DNA from: an uncultured Eubacteriales bacterium
GTDB lineage: Bacteria > Bacillota > Clostridia > Oscillospirales > Oscillospiraceae
Direction: 5' to 3'
Length of the DNA: 53,117 nt
Assembly (NCBI GenBank): GCA_900321275.1
Contig: ONVI01000012.1
Location: 1 to 53,117, forward strand
Positions 1 to 9,251 of the stretch are shown in pieces (positions within the stretch are counted from its first letter, which is position 1; every line of letters begins with the position of its first letter). The translations under genes were made by a program, and so were the position numbers. The notes below the pieces were generated by a model. The model did no database searches. It saw only the letters and a list, made by a program, of their open reading frames with translations, and was not told where the DNA came from.

Positions 1-1776
1 CGGAAGGACATGCAGCATTACGCCGACGACCTCAACGTGAAATACATCTATGACTTCGACCAGCGGGGCAGGGTTGTTGTGACCAATTCCCCGTATGACC
101 ATTACAGCCTCAGCGAAGATCCGGCCGATCCATCCTATGAGTTTCGTGCCCTGCTGGACGGCGTGTACGGCGTCATACAGGAACCCGCTCTCGACAAGCG
201 CTTTGATGAAGACGTCCAGTACGTCGGCATGAGCCTGCGAAACGAGGAGGATCTGTGCGACGGTTTCGTGATGATCGCGGTAGATCCTGCGCTGCGGAAT
301 GACCTCATCAGCCCGCTCACGGTTGAGACGGTGCTGTCCAACCTGATTATCGGGCTTCCGGAGCACGCCATTGCAGTCGATAAGGAGACGCTTAATATCA
401 TCGCCACAACAGGCATCGGCTTCAAGGGTGCCTCCGTTGAAGAGCTGGGAATCAGGAAGGAAAACCTCACCGAGGATTTCAGCGGCTTCCTGAAGATCAA
501 CGGCCAGACCTACTATGCCGGTGTCAGCGAGACGGAAGATCTGTATTTGGTGCCCATCGTGCGGCGCACGGCCACGCTGGACAATCTCATTGTCTCGCTG
601 TGGATGGCACTCTGTACGGCGGTCACGTCACTCATCATCCTCGCTCTCACACTTTGCGGCTATCAGCGGGTCGTGCTGGACGGCGCGCCCGCAGCGGCGG
701 AGGAGAAAGCGCCTCCTTCACATGGCCTGTTTTCGGGCATCTCCAATCTCATCCCCGTCCAGGATAAATGGGGCATGGAGGAGCGCTGGGGCATGGAGAG
801 TGTCCCCGAGGACAAGCAGACCCCGGAGCAGCGCATCAGCCGCATCGTCTATCGGCTGCTGCTGGTGTTCTGCCTGTTCATCCTGCTGCCCACGCTCTAC
901 GTCAGCCTCGATCGAAACGGGAGCGTCATGGACCTGGGGAATCTGGCTTACGTCATATCCGGCAACTGGCAGAAGGGCTTTAACATCTTCGCCCTGACCG
1001 CCTGTGTCTTCCTGCTGTGCGCCATGTATGTTTCGGTGGTGCTGCTCAACCGCATCCTCTATCTCATCGCCCGCGTCTCCGACATGCGGGTGGAGACGGT
1101 GTGCCTGCTGCTGAAAAACGCGATGAAATACATCTGCGTGGTAATTTTTGTCTACTACGGTCTGGCACAGTTCGGCGTCGACACCAGGACGCTGCTGGCC
1201 TCGGCGGGCATTCTCTCGCTGATGATCAGCTTCGGCGCCAAGGATCTGGTGGGCGATATCATTGCGGGCTTCTTCACGCTGCTGGAGGGCAGCTACAAGG
1301 TGGGAGACTTTATCACCGTGGGAAGCTGGTCCGGCACCGTGACGGAAATCGGCCTGCGCACCACAAAGGTCAACGCCTTCGCGGAAACCAAGATCTTCAA
1401 CAACTCCTCCCTGCGCGACATCGTCAACAGCGACGGCAAGGTGGCCCGCATGGTGCTGGACGCGCCTGTCTCCTATGACGCCGATCTGGCCGAAATCGAG
1501 GCGATCCTCGCGGAAGAACTGCCGAAAATGACGGACAAGATCCCGGGCCTTCTAAAGCCGGTCCAGTATGAGGGTGTGGACTCCCTCGGAGACAACGCCG
1601 TGAGTCTCAGGATCGTCATCTTTGTTCAGGCCGACGTCCGCTATCCGGCGCTGCGCGCTTTGAACCGGGAGGTCAAGCTCATGTTCGACCGCAGAGGGAT
1701 CGAGATCCCCTTCAACCAGATCGTGGTGCATCAGGCACAGGAGACCGGCAGGAACGGCGAGACGCCGATTCTCTGA
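1..1776 (+). CDS. Sensor-linked MscS-family mechanosensitive channel (5' end missing)
   Basis: The reading frame is open from the first base, so the true start lies upstream. The first in-frame ATG is at 10. The N-terminal ~190 residues are soluble and look like an extracellular Cache-like sensor (inference). A membrane helix follows near residues 195-215, then an acidic linker, then at least three more helices (about 275-295, 325-350, 370-400). The conserved MscS pore and beta-domain sequence follows, with the FGAKDLVGD block and GSYKVGDFITVGSWSGTV. MscS channels release solutes on hypo-osmotic membrane tension. The large sensor in front is not part of the minimal MscS fold and suggests a ligand-modulated channel. 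Family assignment is secure; the sensor class is not. Confidence 0.85.
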   Translation, partial: RKDMQHYADDLNVKYIYDFDQRGRVVVTNSPYDHYSLSEDPADPSYEFRALLDGVYGVIQEPALDKRFDEDVQYVGMSLRNEEDLCDGFVMIAVDPALRNDLISPLTVETVLSNLIIGLPEHAIAVDKETLNIIATTGIGFKGASVEELGIRKENLTEDFSGFLKINGQTYYAGVSETEDLYLVPIVRRTATLDNLIVSLWMALCTAVTSLIILALTLCGYQRVVLDGAPAAAEEKAPPSHGLFSGISNLIPVQDKWGMEERWGMESVPEDKQTPEQRISRIVYRLLLVFCLFILLPTLYVSLDRNGSVMDLGNLAYVISGNWQKGFNIFALTACVFLLCAMYVSVVLLNRILYLIARVSDMRVETVCLLLKNAMKYICVVIFVYYGLAQFGVDTRTLLASAGILSLMISFGAKDLVGDIIAGFFTLLEGSYKVGDFITVGSWSGTVTEIGLRTTKVNAFAETKIFNNSSLRDIVNSDGKVARMVLDAPVSYDADLAEIEAILAEELPKMTDKIPGLLKPVQYEGVDSLGDNAVSLRIVIFVQADVRYPALRALNREVKLMFDRRGIEIPFNQIVVHQAQETGRNGETPIL

Positions 1777-1858
1777 TATGAAGGGAGGACCCCTCTTCTA
1801 TCATATAGATCCCTCAGAAGCTATACACAACTAAGCGGAAATCAGAAAGGAAATGCAC

Positions 1859-3244
1859 ATGAAAAAAATCGTTGCCATTGCACTTGCCCTCGTGATGCTG
1901 CTCTCGCTGAGTGTCAGCGCCTGGGCAGACAACGTCGATACCGACGATCTTGTCAAGCAGCTCACCCTGATCAAAAACAGCTTCAATACCCTCAGGCAGT
2001 CTGACAATCCCACCGTCTGGTACTATGCCGTCACGGATCTGGACCACAACGGACGGGTGGAGCTGCTGGCCGCCACCACCACGAACGATGGCGAGAACGA
2101 TGCCAGGCTCAAGGCCTGGGAGGTCAGCGAAGACCGCAACACCCTCGCGTCCCTCAAGCTCGCCTTCGACCTGGATCAGGACGGCACCATGACGCAGAAC
2201 GATGAGTTCTTCAACCTCATGACCGACAGCGCCGACACCTATTACGACGAGGCGAACCGCGCCACCTACTATGTCTTCACCAACTTTGCCGACCTCTGCG
2301 AGGATCTCACCGGTGAGGAAGCCGCCGCAGCGGGCGGAACCCACTCTGACATGGCGATCACCTTTACCTGCGGCATTTCCAAGTATAACGACACGATCAA
2401 CGCCGGCACCCTCGGCATGAAGGTCGTGGAGACCATCGACAAAGGCACGCCGCAGGTGACCTGCGTCGATAAGAACAAGAACCCCCTTACCGACGATCAG
2501 CTTCTGAACATCGGCTATACCACCTTCAGCGGCCTGCAGCGCAGCAATACCAGCTTTGACTGGTTCAAGGCGAGCGAGGCCACGGATCTCAGCCGCTTTG
2601 TGAACAGCTACGCCGTCTTCCTCAACTATGTGGACGCTCCGGAGGAGACTCCCGCTCAGACGCCGGTTGTCACAGGGCCCGCCGTGTACGTCACCAAGAA
2701 CCCCTCCAATGAGAACCACACCGTGGGCGGCACGGCCATCTTCATCGCTTATGCCGCCAACGCCAGCTCCGTCAGCTGGAGCTTTGTCGATCCCTACGGC
2801 AACGTGAAGACGCCCGCCGAATTTGTCAGCGCATGCGGCGGTTCCTACAGCGGCGAGAACGGCACGACGCTGAGCGTTTACAACGTCAATTCGAGCATGA
2901 ACGGCTGGGGCGCCTTCGCCACCTTCTACGGCAACAACCAGAGCGCCCGCACCACGACCGCCTACATCTACGTCAGCAGCGCTGTCCAGAGCGCGCCCAG
3001 GCAGCAGCAGACCTATACGAACTACAACAACTATAACTATAATTACGGTCTGACCGATGAGGAGCAGCTTGCCCTCGGCCTGCTGGTTCTGGCGGCCGCG
3101 GAAGAGGAATACTACGGCTACAACGACTGGGGCTATAACGATTGGGATTACTCCTATTACGTTGAGCCGGACTACAGCGATTACTGGGGCGGCGGCTACG
3201 ACGACTGGGGCTACGGCTGGGACGACTACGGCTGGGGCTGGTAA
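1859..3244 (+). CDS. Secreted protein with Tyr/Trp/Asp/Gly-rich tail
   Basis: I chose the ATG at 1859 over the one at 1853 because the AGAAAGGA site at 1844-1851 lies about 7 bases from it and would abut the earlier ATG. The 461-residue product begins with a Sec signal peptide ending at SAWA. The body has no family I can name with certainty. It carries an EF-hand-like acidic stretch (DLDQDGTMTQNDEF, near residue 105) and an Ig-like segment around 280-370. The C-terminal ~75 residues are low complexity. In the last 47 there are 12 Tyr and 7 Trp among Asp, Asn and Gly. The upstream channel gene ends 82 bases before it. Function is unknown; a surface or matrix role is a guess. Confidence 0.8.
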   Translation: MKKIVAIALALVMLLSLSVSAWADNVDTDDLVKQLTLIKNSFNTLRQSDNPTVWYYAVTDLDHNGRVELLAATTTNDGENDARLKAWEVSEDRNTLASLKLAFDLDQDGTMTQNDEFFNLMTDSADTYYDEANRATYYVFTNFADLCEDLTGEEAAAAGGTHSDMAITFTCGISKYNDTINAGTLGMKVVETIDKGTPQVTCVDKNKNPLTDDQLLNIGYTTFSGLQRSNTSFDWFKASEATDLSRFVNSYAVFLNYVDAPEETPAQTPVVTGPAVYVTKNPSNENHTVGGTAIFIAYAANASSVSWSFVDPYGNVKTPAEFVSACGGSYSGENGTTLSVYNVNSSMNGWGAFATFYGNNQSARTTTAYIYVSSAVQSAPRQQQTYTNYNNYNYNYGLTDEEQLALGLLVLAAAEEEYYGYNDWGYNDWDYSYYVEPDYSDYWGGGYDDWGYGWDDYGWGW

Positions 3245-3646
3245 GCTCCTCCCTCGACGACTGCTGACAGCATCGCATAAAAAGAGCGCAAGGCGCTGGA
3301 GCTGTTCTGCGAGCCGTTGAAGCGATCGAGTTTCTGACCGCACAGAAATCCGCTGCGACGTGATGAGAGCGGAGCCGTATCATCTGTGCGGCGTGAGATA
3401 CGACGGCCTCGAGGGTGTAATACTGTAAAAATGATGAGGACATGGGACAATCAATGTAAAACCGGAGCTTAGGTCCCTTGGCAACAAAGGGCGCACTTCT
3501 ATACGGGGTAACCGAGATTACCCCGTAGTGCGTCCTGCGGAGCCTGGATGCCTGTCCGAACAGCCATCCTCTGCGTCGCGGTGCTCCGTACAAGGGGCTG
3601 CACCCCTTGCGATGCTTCGCATCTATCCTTGCACAGCTATGAAGAA

Positions 3647-3674
3647 AGCAGTCTGGATGCCAGGCTGCTTTTTT
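3647..3674 (+). terminator. Rho-independent terminator-like hairpin
   Basis: AGCAGTCTGG and CCAGGCTGCT pair (one G-U) around an ATG loop and are followed by six T. It lies about 400 bases after the aromatic-tail gene, so which transcript it ends is unclear. Confidence 0.55.
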
Positions 3675-3699
3675 CATGGCTTTTCCTTCTTGTTCGACG

Positions 3700-3755
3700 G
3701 GCTTCACTGGACAACGCCAAACGGATGCAGTATAACTATATGAACTTTCCGTAAA
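3700..3755 (+). repeat. Imperfect direct repeat, copy 1
   Basis: 56 bases matching 3853-3908 at roughly three quarters of positions. Shared blocks include CTGGACA, GCAGTATAA and GTAAA. Both copies precede the small gene and recombinase remnant. Confidence 0.6.
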
Positions 3756-3852
3756 GTCAGCAGAGTATAGTAACAATTTACTGTTTGCTATGTCGTCAGT
3801 ATATGTAGATACTTTACCCTTCACGTGCGATCAGAATCCTTTTTACTCGGCA

Positions 3853-3908
3853 GGTTTTGCTGGACAGCACCATACAGACGCAGTATAATAATTTGAAATT
3901 TCTGTAAA
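3853..3908 (+). repeat. Imperfect direct repeat, copy 2
   Basis: Second copy of the 56-base repeat at 3700-3755. It ends about 60 bases before the start codon at 3970, so it may hold promoter or operator sequence for that gene (inference). Confidence 0.6.
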
Positions 3909-3969
3909 TACTTCTATTTGTAGTAATATTTTAATAGGTATTATGTCGTTAATAATTGGAGATCATCTT

Positions 3970-4206
3970 ATGCCTCCTCAGACAATCAGAATCCCATATG
4001 ACAGCAACCTTCGCTATCTGCCTCTCGTCTATCTGCTTCCCGACGAGCTGATGGCGAGATGCCCCACACTGATGAAGATTCCCCGCAATCCTTATCAGGT
4101 ACTCCAATCCAATGAATGGCTGCAATCCAATGAATGGCTGGACCTCATCGACAGCGATCAGTTCCTCGACGAGATCATGGACGCAGTATCTTCAGAGACA
4201 CTGTGA
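3970..4206 (+). CDS. Small hypothetical protein (78 aa) ahead of recombinase remnant
   Basis: ATG at 3970 with a TTGGAG site 8 bases upstream. The predicted product is acidic toward the end (DLIDSDQFLDEIMD). It contains an exact in-frame duplication, QSNEWL-QSNEWL, produced by an 18-base tandem repeat. I recognise no family. Its stop overlaps the point where recombinase homology begins in another frame, so it may be a small element-encoded protein whose downstream partner was deleted, or itself a truncated gene. Good initiation signals favour a real gene. Confidence 0.5.
   Translation: MPPQTIRIPYDSNLRYLPLVYLLPDELMARCPTLMKIPRNPYQVLQSNEWLQSNEWLDLIDSDQFLDEIMDAVSSETL
4105..4140 (+). repeat. Exact 18-base tandem duplication
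   Basis: Two identical adjacent copies (4105-4122 and 4123-4140) of an 18-base unit inside the small gene, adding six residues in frame. Complete identity suggests a recent slippage event. Confidence 0.9.
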
Positions 4207-5122
4207 TCCCGGACGGAATCCCGGCTATCGTACCGCAAGACTTGTTCGACCGTGTACAGGAAAAACTGGCGGTCAATAAAAAGGCCCCGGCTCGTCACAA
4301 GGCCGAGGAACGACTATCTGCTTACCACCAAGATATTCTGCGGCTACTGCGGCGCTTATCTCTGCGGCGAGAGTGGAACAAGCAGGACGGGTGAAGTCCA
4401 CCACTATTACAAGTGCGTATCTGTAAAAAAGAAGCGCACTGCTTGTGAGTGCAAACCTGTGCGCAAAGCTTGGCTTGAAAACCTGGTGCTGGATTCCATC
4501 ATAGAAATACTGGCAGATGACCGCACAATAGACGCGATCACATCAATGGTGATGGTCATGCAGGATCAGGAAAGTACGGCGCTGCCGATGTATGAACAGC
4601 AACTGCAGGAGGCCAACACCGGCATCAACAATCTGCTCAACGCGATCCAGCAAGGGATTCTGACGAAATCCACAAAGACCAGATTGGAGGAACTGGAGGC
4701 CATCCGCGACGAGCTTGAAAACAAGATCGCGCTGGAAAAGCTGGCCAAGCCCCGTGTCAGCGAAGAGCAAGTCCGCTTCTTCCTGCATCGTTTCCGGGCG
4801 CTCGATATAGCCAAGCCGGAGCAGCGAAAAACACTTATTGACGTATTTCTGAACGCGGTGTATGTTTTCAATGACAAGATCGTAATCTCATGCAATTACA
4901 AGGACGGCACTAAAACTATAAATTTTAGCGATATGGAGTGCGCGCTATCTCAGCGCGCCTCCGTCCCTGGTTCGGATTTGGATTGCCCCGGTGCACCACG
5001 TCAGAAGAACGCAGTTCCGCTCCGTTTCCGCGGTTTGCGTAAGTGCATGGCGACGCGCGGGAAACGTGCGACGAACAAGGCTTGCCGCGAAAACTGCGCA
5101 TCCGCTGCATCCTTCTTCCTTT

Positions 5123-5157
5123 CCGAAACGGGAGTCTCACGGGGACTCCCGTTTCGG
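5123..5157. repeat. Perfect 14-bp inverted repeat
   Basis: CCGAAACGGGAGTC and GACTCCCGTTTCGG flank a 7-base loop just after the recombinase remnant. There is no T-tract, so it is more like a REP-type palindrome or element end than a terminator. Confidence 0.6.
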
Positions 5158-5268
5158 TTATGGGGAACGTTTTGGATTAGAATTTCCCCTTTTTCCGGTG
5201 CCGCGCCTTCGGCGCGAAATGATCCGCTGCGCGCAAACGCGAAAGGGGATTCCCGTTTTCAATACAGA

Positions 5269-5317
5269 AACCTCGTGAAGCACCGCAGGAAGGCGGTGTT
5301 TCACGAGGTTTTTTTAT
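5269..5317 (+). terminator. Strong intrinsic terminator
   Basis: An 18-bp stem (AACCTCGTGAAGCACCGC with its complement, one G-U) and a 6-base loop at 5287-5292 are followed by a run of T to 5315. It ends plus-strand transcripts before the convergent VWA gene. Confidence 0.85.
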
Positions 5318-5421
5318 ATTGCTCCACACCGTCTCTTCCGGTCAGATAACGATGGGAGCTTCGTTTGAACATCCCGCGAGGATGCTTGGGGATGGCTGAT
5401 GCGAAGAATCAAACCGTTTTT

Positions 5422-8400
5422 TTATTTCGATCTATTTCTGCGGCGCAGGAAGCAGTACACGATGACAGGCACCAGCGTTGCCGGAAGCACGCTGCACAGG
5501 ATGATCCAGGTCATATCTTTCTCGGCAAGTCTGAATGGTATTTCGGCGCTCAGTCCAAGGGCGTCGGTTGCCTTGACGGTGAAATCGGCTTCTCCGATGC
5601 CGCAGCAATCCGCAATCAGCGTTTCGCCTTCGATTTTCAGCCTGCCTGCGTAATCATCGGACAGCGTGTATGCAAGCGCCGTCCCCTTGGGGTCTTCAAA
5701 GAGCCCATGAAGCTCTTTTTCCCATGTGCCCTTCTGAAACAGGCCGGTTTTAACGGTATCCGACACGCCGTCGGTCTTCGCGATGGGAGCCGGGAAGCGG
5801 AGCTCAAACGGAAGTGCTGCTTTCAAACCCAGGGGGTCTGTTGCCGTTACTGTAAAGCTGACGGATTCTGTGCCTTCCGGGCGCACCGTCAGGATGCCGT
5901 CTTCGATGGAAACCGTACCGCCGCAGTCGTCCGAGAGTGTATAGCGAAGCGCCGTTCCCTTCGGATCTTCAAAGAGCGCATTGAGATCCAGCGCCCAGCC
6001 GTCGTCGCTGAATTGGCCCTTTTCAAGCAGGTCGGCCTCCTGATCAAGCCTCGCCGCGGGGAAGGTGACCGCAAGATTGATCGGAAGATCCGCAGCCTGA
6101 CCGTATGTATTTTCTGTCGTGACAAAGAAGGACGCGTTTTCGGGAAGCTTCTCCAGGTCTGCAGACAGGACACCGTTTTCAATCAATACGGCACCGTTAA
6201 GATCGTCGGAGAGGGTGTAGGTGAGACCGCCGTGCTGAGAGTCTTCAAAGAGCTTGTCAAGATCCAGTTCCCAAACATTGTTCCGGATTTGTCCCTCGCT
6301 CAAATCTGAGATGTTGCTGGTTGTTGCCTGGGGAGACGGGAGCGTGAGCTCAATGGGAAGTTCGGAGGACAAACCGTACAAATCCTCCGCAATAACTTTG
6401 AAAGAAGCCGTTTTGTCGATTTGGTCAAGCTTTACGCGCAGGACGCCGTTTTCAATCTCTGCCGCGCCGCCGAGATCATCGGAGAGCGTGTAGCTGAGTC
6501 CGATACCGGTGGGATCGTCAAAGAGATTGGTGAGCGAGACCTCCCAGGTTTTATTCTGAACGCTCCCAATACCGGAAAGATCGTTTACGCTGTCCAGCTT
6601 GGGGGCGGGACGGAAGACGTTGAATGCGAAGGGGAGCTGCGCGGAAAAGCCGTAAGAATCGGTGGCGGTGACGGTGAAAGCGGCTTTCTCGCCGAGCTCG
6701 GCAAGCTTTACGCGCAGGACGCCGTTTTCAATTTCTGCCGCACCGCCGAGATCATCGGAAAGCGCGTAGCTGAGTCCGGTACCGGCAGAATCCTCAAAGA
6801 GACCGGCGAGCCTGACTTCCCAGATCTTATCATGTACAGTCCCGACAGCGGAGATGTCTTTCACACCGCCCGGTCTTGCTGTGGGATGGGGGACGGTAAA
6901 TTCAAAGGGGAGCACGGAGGAGAAACCGTAAGAATCTGATGTGGTGACGGCAAAGGAGGCCGTCTCACCCAGTTCGTCAAGCTTTGCGCGGAGAACGCCG
7001 TCCTCGATCGTGATGGCGTCGCCGAAGTCATCGGAAAGCGCATAGCTGAGTCCGGTACCGGCGGGATCGTCAAAGAGATCGGAAAGCCGGACCTCCCAGA
7101 TTCTGTCCTGTACGTTCCCGACACCGAAGACATCTGTAATGCCGCCGGATCTGGCGACAGGGCGGGAGACGCTGAGCTCGAAGGGGAGAGACGTAGTCAA
7201 ACCGTAAGGATCCGCTGCGACGACAGAGAAAGAAGCTTTTTCACCCAGCTCGTCAAGCTTTGCGCGCAGGACATCGTTTTCAATGGAAAGCGCGCCGCCG
7301 AGATCATCCGAAAGCGAATAGCGGAGACCGTCGCCGATGGAATCGTCAAAGAGATCGGAAAGGCGGACTTCCCAGATTCTGTCCCGTATGCTCCCCAAAT
7401 CGGAGTAATCCTTCACGCCGTCAAGCTTTGCGGCGGGATGAGAGACGGTGAGCTCGACAGGAAGCGAGGCGGTCAGACCGTAGGCGTCCGTCGCGGTGAC
7501 AGTGAAAGAGGCGTTTTCATCCAGCTCGTTGAGCTTCACGCGCAGTATGCCGTCCCGGATCTCCGCCGCGCCGCCGAGACTGTCTGAAAGCGTGTAGCTG
7601 AGCGCAGTGCCCTTGGGATCCTCGAAGAAGCCGTCAAGCGAAAGCTCCCAGGCGCTATCGCGGATTGTGCCGGAGCTCCTGTAATCGGATATCAGGCTTT
7701 GCTTTGCGAAAGGCTGCGGGACGTCAATTCTCAGCACGACCGAATCAGAGCGCACGTCAAAATCCTTGAGTTCCACTGAAGCGGTGACTTCATACTCCCC
7801 GCCTTTATCGAAGGTGAGCGCAAGACTGTAGCCGTCGGCGCTGACATCCATGGGGTAACGGGTCGTTTCGCCTGTGGAAAGATCCTTGATGACAAGCTTG
7901 CCCGGAATGTCTTTCAGCGTGACCTCGTCGATGTTCACATCGGTGTCGGTAACAACGGCACGGAAGAGAATCGGCTTGAGAACCTCGCCGCACTCTCTGT
8001 CGGCATCGCTGCTGAGGGAAATATTCATGGATGCGTTGTAGATCATGCAGACGTCGACAGAATCCCCGGGGGTGCCTCTCAGCGCGACCCGCCATTGACC
8101 GGACACAGGCTCGGGGATCTTGACAAGTTGGAAACGAGAGGCTTCCAGCATATGCGCATCGATGGGGTAATCACTGCCGTCCGGCGCAGTGACCCGGATG
8201 CTCTCAAGCCGGCTGAGAGCGTTCTCATGCTCAATGACGATATTGACCTCCTCTGTACCGAAAGCCGGAACCGAGAAGACGGTTTCCGTCTCACCCTGAT
8301 CGGAAAAGACCACCTTATTTGTGTTGTTATACTCCGTTTTGTTGATGATCGAATAGAAACGTGCGAAGGCCGCGGTCAGATCTTCCGGGCTGGCGACGGT

Positions 8401-9060
8401 CTGAATCTGCCCTCTCGTGCCGTCGGTGTAAAAGCGGATCTCATCCTCGCCATTTTGGGCCCTTCCGTCGACATTCAGGAGGATGCCGTGAATCGTGATG
8501 CCCTCTTCCCGCGCAATCTGCAGCGCTTTCTGCGCGGCGGCTTCGGACCGGTCATACAGGAGCCATGAGCGCGGGTTGCCGGAAAAATCCGTCATACCGT
8601 CCGTGAGCAGCAAAATGGCACACGGAAGACCGTTCCTGTCCTTCATACCGCTGAGCGTTTCCGCAGCCCGCAGGACGGCCAGACCGATGTCGGTATCATA
8701 GCTTGTGCCGAGGGCTTCCACGGCCTGAACAAGTTCCTTCTTGTCATCCAGACTGTCGACGGCTTTCAGGCCGGAGTCATAACGGATCGCTTCGTCAAAT
8801 GCAATGGTGCCGACATTGTTGCCGGTCTCTGTCAGAAGGCCGAGGAAGAGCCTCATCGCGTCAAAGCGCAGTCCGTCCGGATCCGTCCCGACACCGTCTG
8901 CGTTGCGAAGACTGCCGCTCTTGTCCATAACCAGCACAACATTGTAGCGGTTTGCCGTGGAGATGTTCTCTTCCGCGGCGGCGTCCGGCCAGACACTTGC
9001 CGCCGTACACGAAAAAACAAACGCGAGAAACAACGCGAGCAGTTTTTGAACACTTTTCAT
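5422..9060 (-). CDS. Membrane-anchored VWA-domain protein with eight ~90-residue repeats
   Basis: 1,212 residues. A signal peptide (1-30) is followed by a von Willebrand factor A domain (about 38-240) with an intact MIDAS motif DKSGS (D46, S48, S50) and LLTDG, so it can bind a metal-dependent ligand. A middle region (~260-450) precedes eight tandem repeats of about 90 residues (~454-1182). Each has a WEL/WEV..LF.D core, a YTLSDD turn and a closing TATD.YGL strand, typical of cadherin-like or Ig-like surface modules. A single helix near 1185-1203 and an RRRNRSK tail anchor it, leaving the repeats outside. An AGGAGG site lies 13 bases upstream of the ATG. Probably a surface adhesin or sensor; ligand unknown. 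Confidence 0.85.
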   Translation of the reverse strand: MKSVQKLLALFLAFVFSCTAASVWPDAAAEENISTANRYNVVLVMDKSGSLRNADGVGTDPDGLRFDAMRLFLGLLTETGNNVGTIAFDEAIRYDSGLKAVDSLDDKKELVQAVEALGTSYDTDIGLAVLRAAETLSGMKDRNGLPCAILLLTDGMTDFSGNPRSWLLYDRSEAAAQKALQIAREEGITIHGILLNVDGRAQNGEDEIRFYTDGTRGQIQTVASPEDLTAAFARFYSIINKTEYNNTNKVVFSDQGETETVFSVPAFGTEEVNIVIEHENALSRLESIRVTAPDGSDYPIDAHMLEASRFQLVKIPEPVSGQWRVALRGTPGDSVDVCMIYNASMNISLSSDADRECGEVLKPILFRAVVTDTDVNIDEVTLKDIPGKLVIKDLSTGETTRYPMDVSADGYSLALTFDKGGEYEVTASVELKDFDVRSDSVVLRIDVPQPFAKQSLISDYRSSGTIRDSAWELSLDGFFEDPKGTALSYTLSDSLGGAAEIRDGILRVKLNELDENASFTVTATDAYGLTASLPVELTVSHPAAKLDGVKDYSDLGSIRDRIWEVRLSDLFDDSIGDGLRYSLSDDLGGALSIENDVLRAKLDELGEKASFSVVAADPYGLTTSLPFELSVSRPVARSGGITDVFGVGNVQDRIWEVRLSDLFDDPAGTGLSYALSDDFGDAITIEDGVLRAKLDELGETASFAVTTSDSYGFSSVLPFEFTVPHPTARPGGVKDISAVGTVHDKIWEVRLAGLFEDSAGTGLSYALSDDLGGAAEIENGVLRVKLAELGEKAAFTVTATDSYGFSAQLPFAFNVFRPAPKLDSVNDLSGIGSVQNKTWEVSLTNLFDDPTGIGLSYTLSDDLGGAAEIENGVLRVKLDQIDKTASFKVIAEDLYGLSSELPIELTLPSPQATTSNISDLSEGQIRNNVWELDLDKLFEDSQHGGLTYTLSDDLNGAVLIENGVLSADLEKLPENASFFVTTENTYGQAADLPINLAVTFPAARLDQEADLLEKGQFSDDGWALDLNALFEDPKGTALRYTLSDDCGGTVSIEDGILTVRPEGTESVSFTVTATDPLGLKAALPFELRFPAPIAKTDGVSDTVKTGLFQKGTWEKELHGLFEDPKGTALAYTLSDDYAGRLKIEGETLIADCCGIGEADFTVKATDALGLSAEIPFRLAEKDMTWIILCSVLPATLVPVIVYCFLRRRNRSK

Positions 9061-9139
9061 TGAAAACCGTAGCCCTCCTTTATCTGTCTGTCTCTATCGA
9101 AACGCTGAATACACTTCGACATCGCCCTTCATTATTTTA

Positions 9140-9168
9140 ATTTTATTGTCCCGTCAGACATTTGTCAA
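9140..9168 (-). promoter_or_regulatory. Sigma-A promoter for the VWA gene
   Basis: On the minus strand, TTGACA (9168-9163), a 17-base spacer and TAAAAT (9145-9140), about 80 bases upstream of the start codon. Confidence 0.75.
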
Positions 9169-9251
9169 GGGGCATGCATGGAAAAGAACCGAACGACAGC
9201 GTTTCGGAAGGCCGCTGTTCGATTTTGCAAAAAAAAGAATTTTCCGAAAGG

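Larger units (their letters stand above)
3245..3969. other. 725-base gene-poor region with decayed and structured sequence
   Basis: No convincing gene. It contains a hairpin at 3503-3526 (ACGGGGTAA / TTACCCCGT, loop of 6) that can extend outward through GCGCACT / AGTGCG. It also holds a terminator-like hairpin at 3647-3674 and two imperfect 56-base direct repeats. Short open frames on both strands here show no recognisable family. The stretch precedes a broken recombinase and looks like a scar of mobile DNA. Confidence 0.6.
4203..5349 (+). pseudogene. C-terminal remnant of a large serine recombinase, frameshifted
   Basis: Recombinase homology starts near IPDGIPAIVPQDLFDRVQ at ~4206, with no catalytic resolvase domain before it. 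It runs to the charged segment around KAEER at ~4310. There the frame must shift: after GAGGAA one extra base moves the rest into the frame giving DYLLTTKIFCGYCGAYLCG. The following part has the zinc beta-ribbon cysteines (FCGYC, then YKC and CEC), a coiled coil (about 4560-4790) and the C-terminal segment NYKDGTKTI. The usual end, GSDLDCPGAP, is at ~4970-5000; the open frame then runs on into repeat sequence. Lacking the N-terminal Ser nucleophile domain, it cannot recombine DNA. It marks a lost conjugative or integrative element. Confidence 0.8.

Noticed and set aside
1814-3343. Long minus-strand open frame opposite the aromatic-tail gene
   Set aside because: Valine/glycine-rich shadow of a high-G+C gene with no family resemblance and no ribosome site.
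5500-7700. CRISPR-like array in the repeat region
   Set aside because: The ~275-base units are coding, in frame and diverged, with no spacer structure; no CRISPR array is visible in the window.
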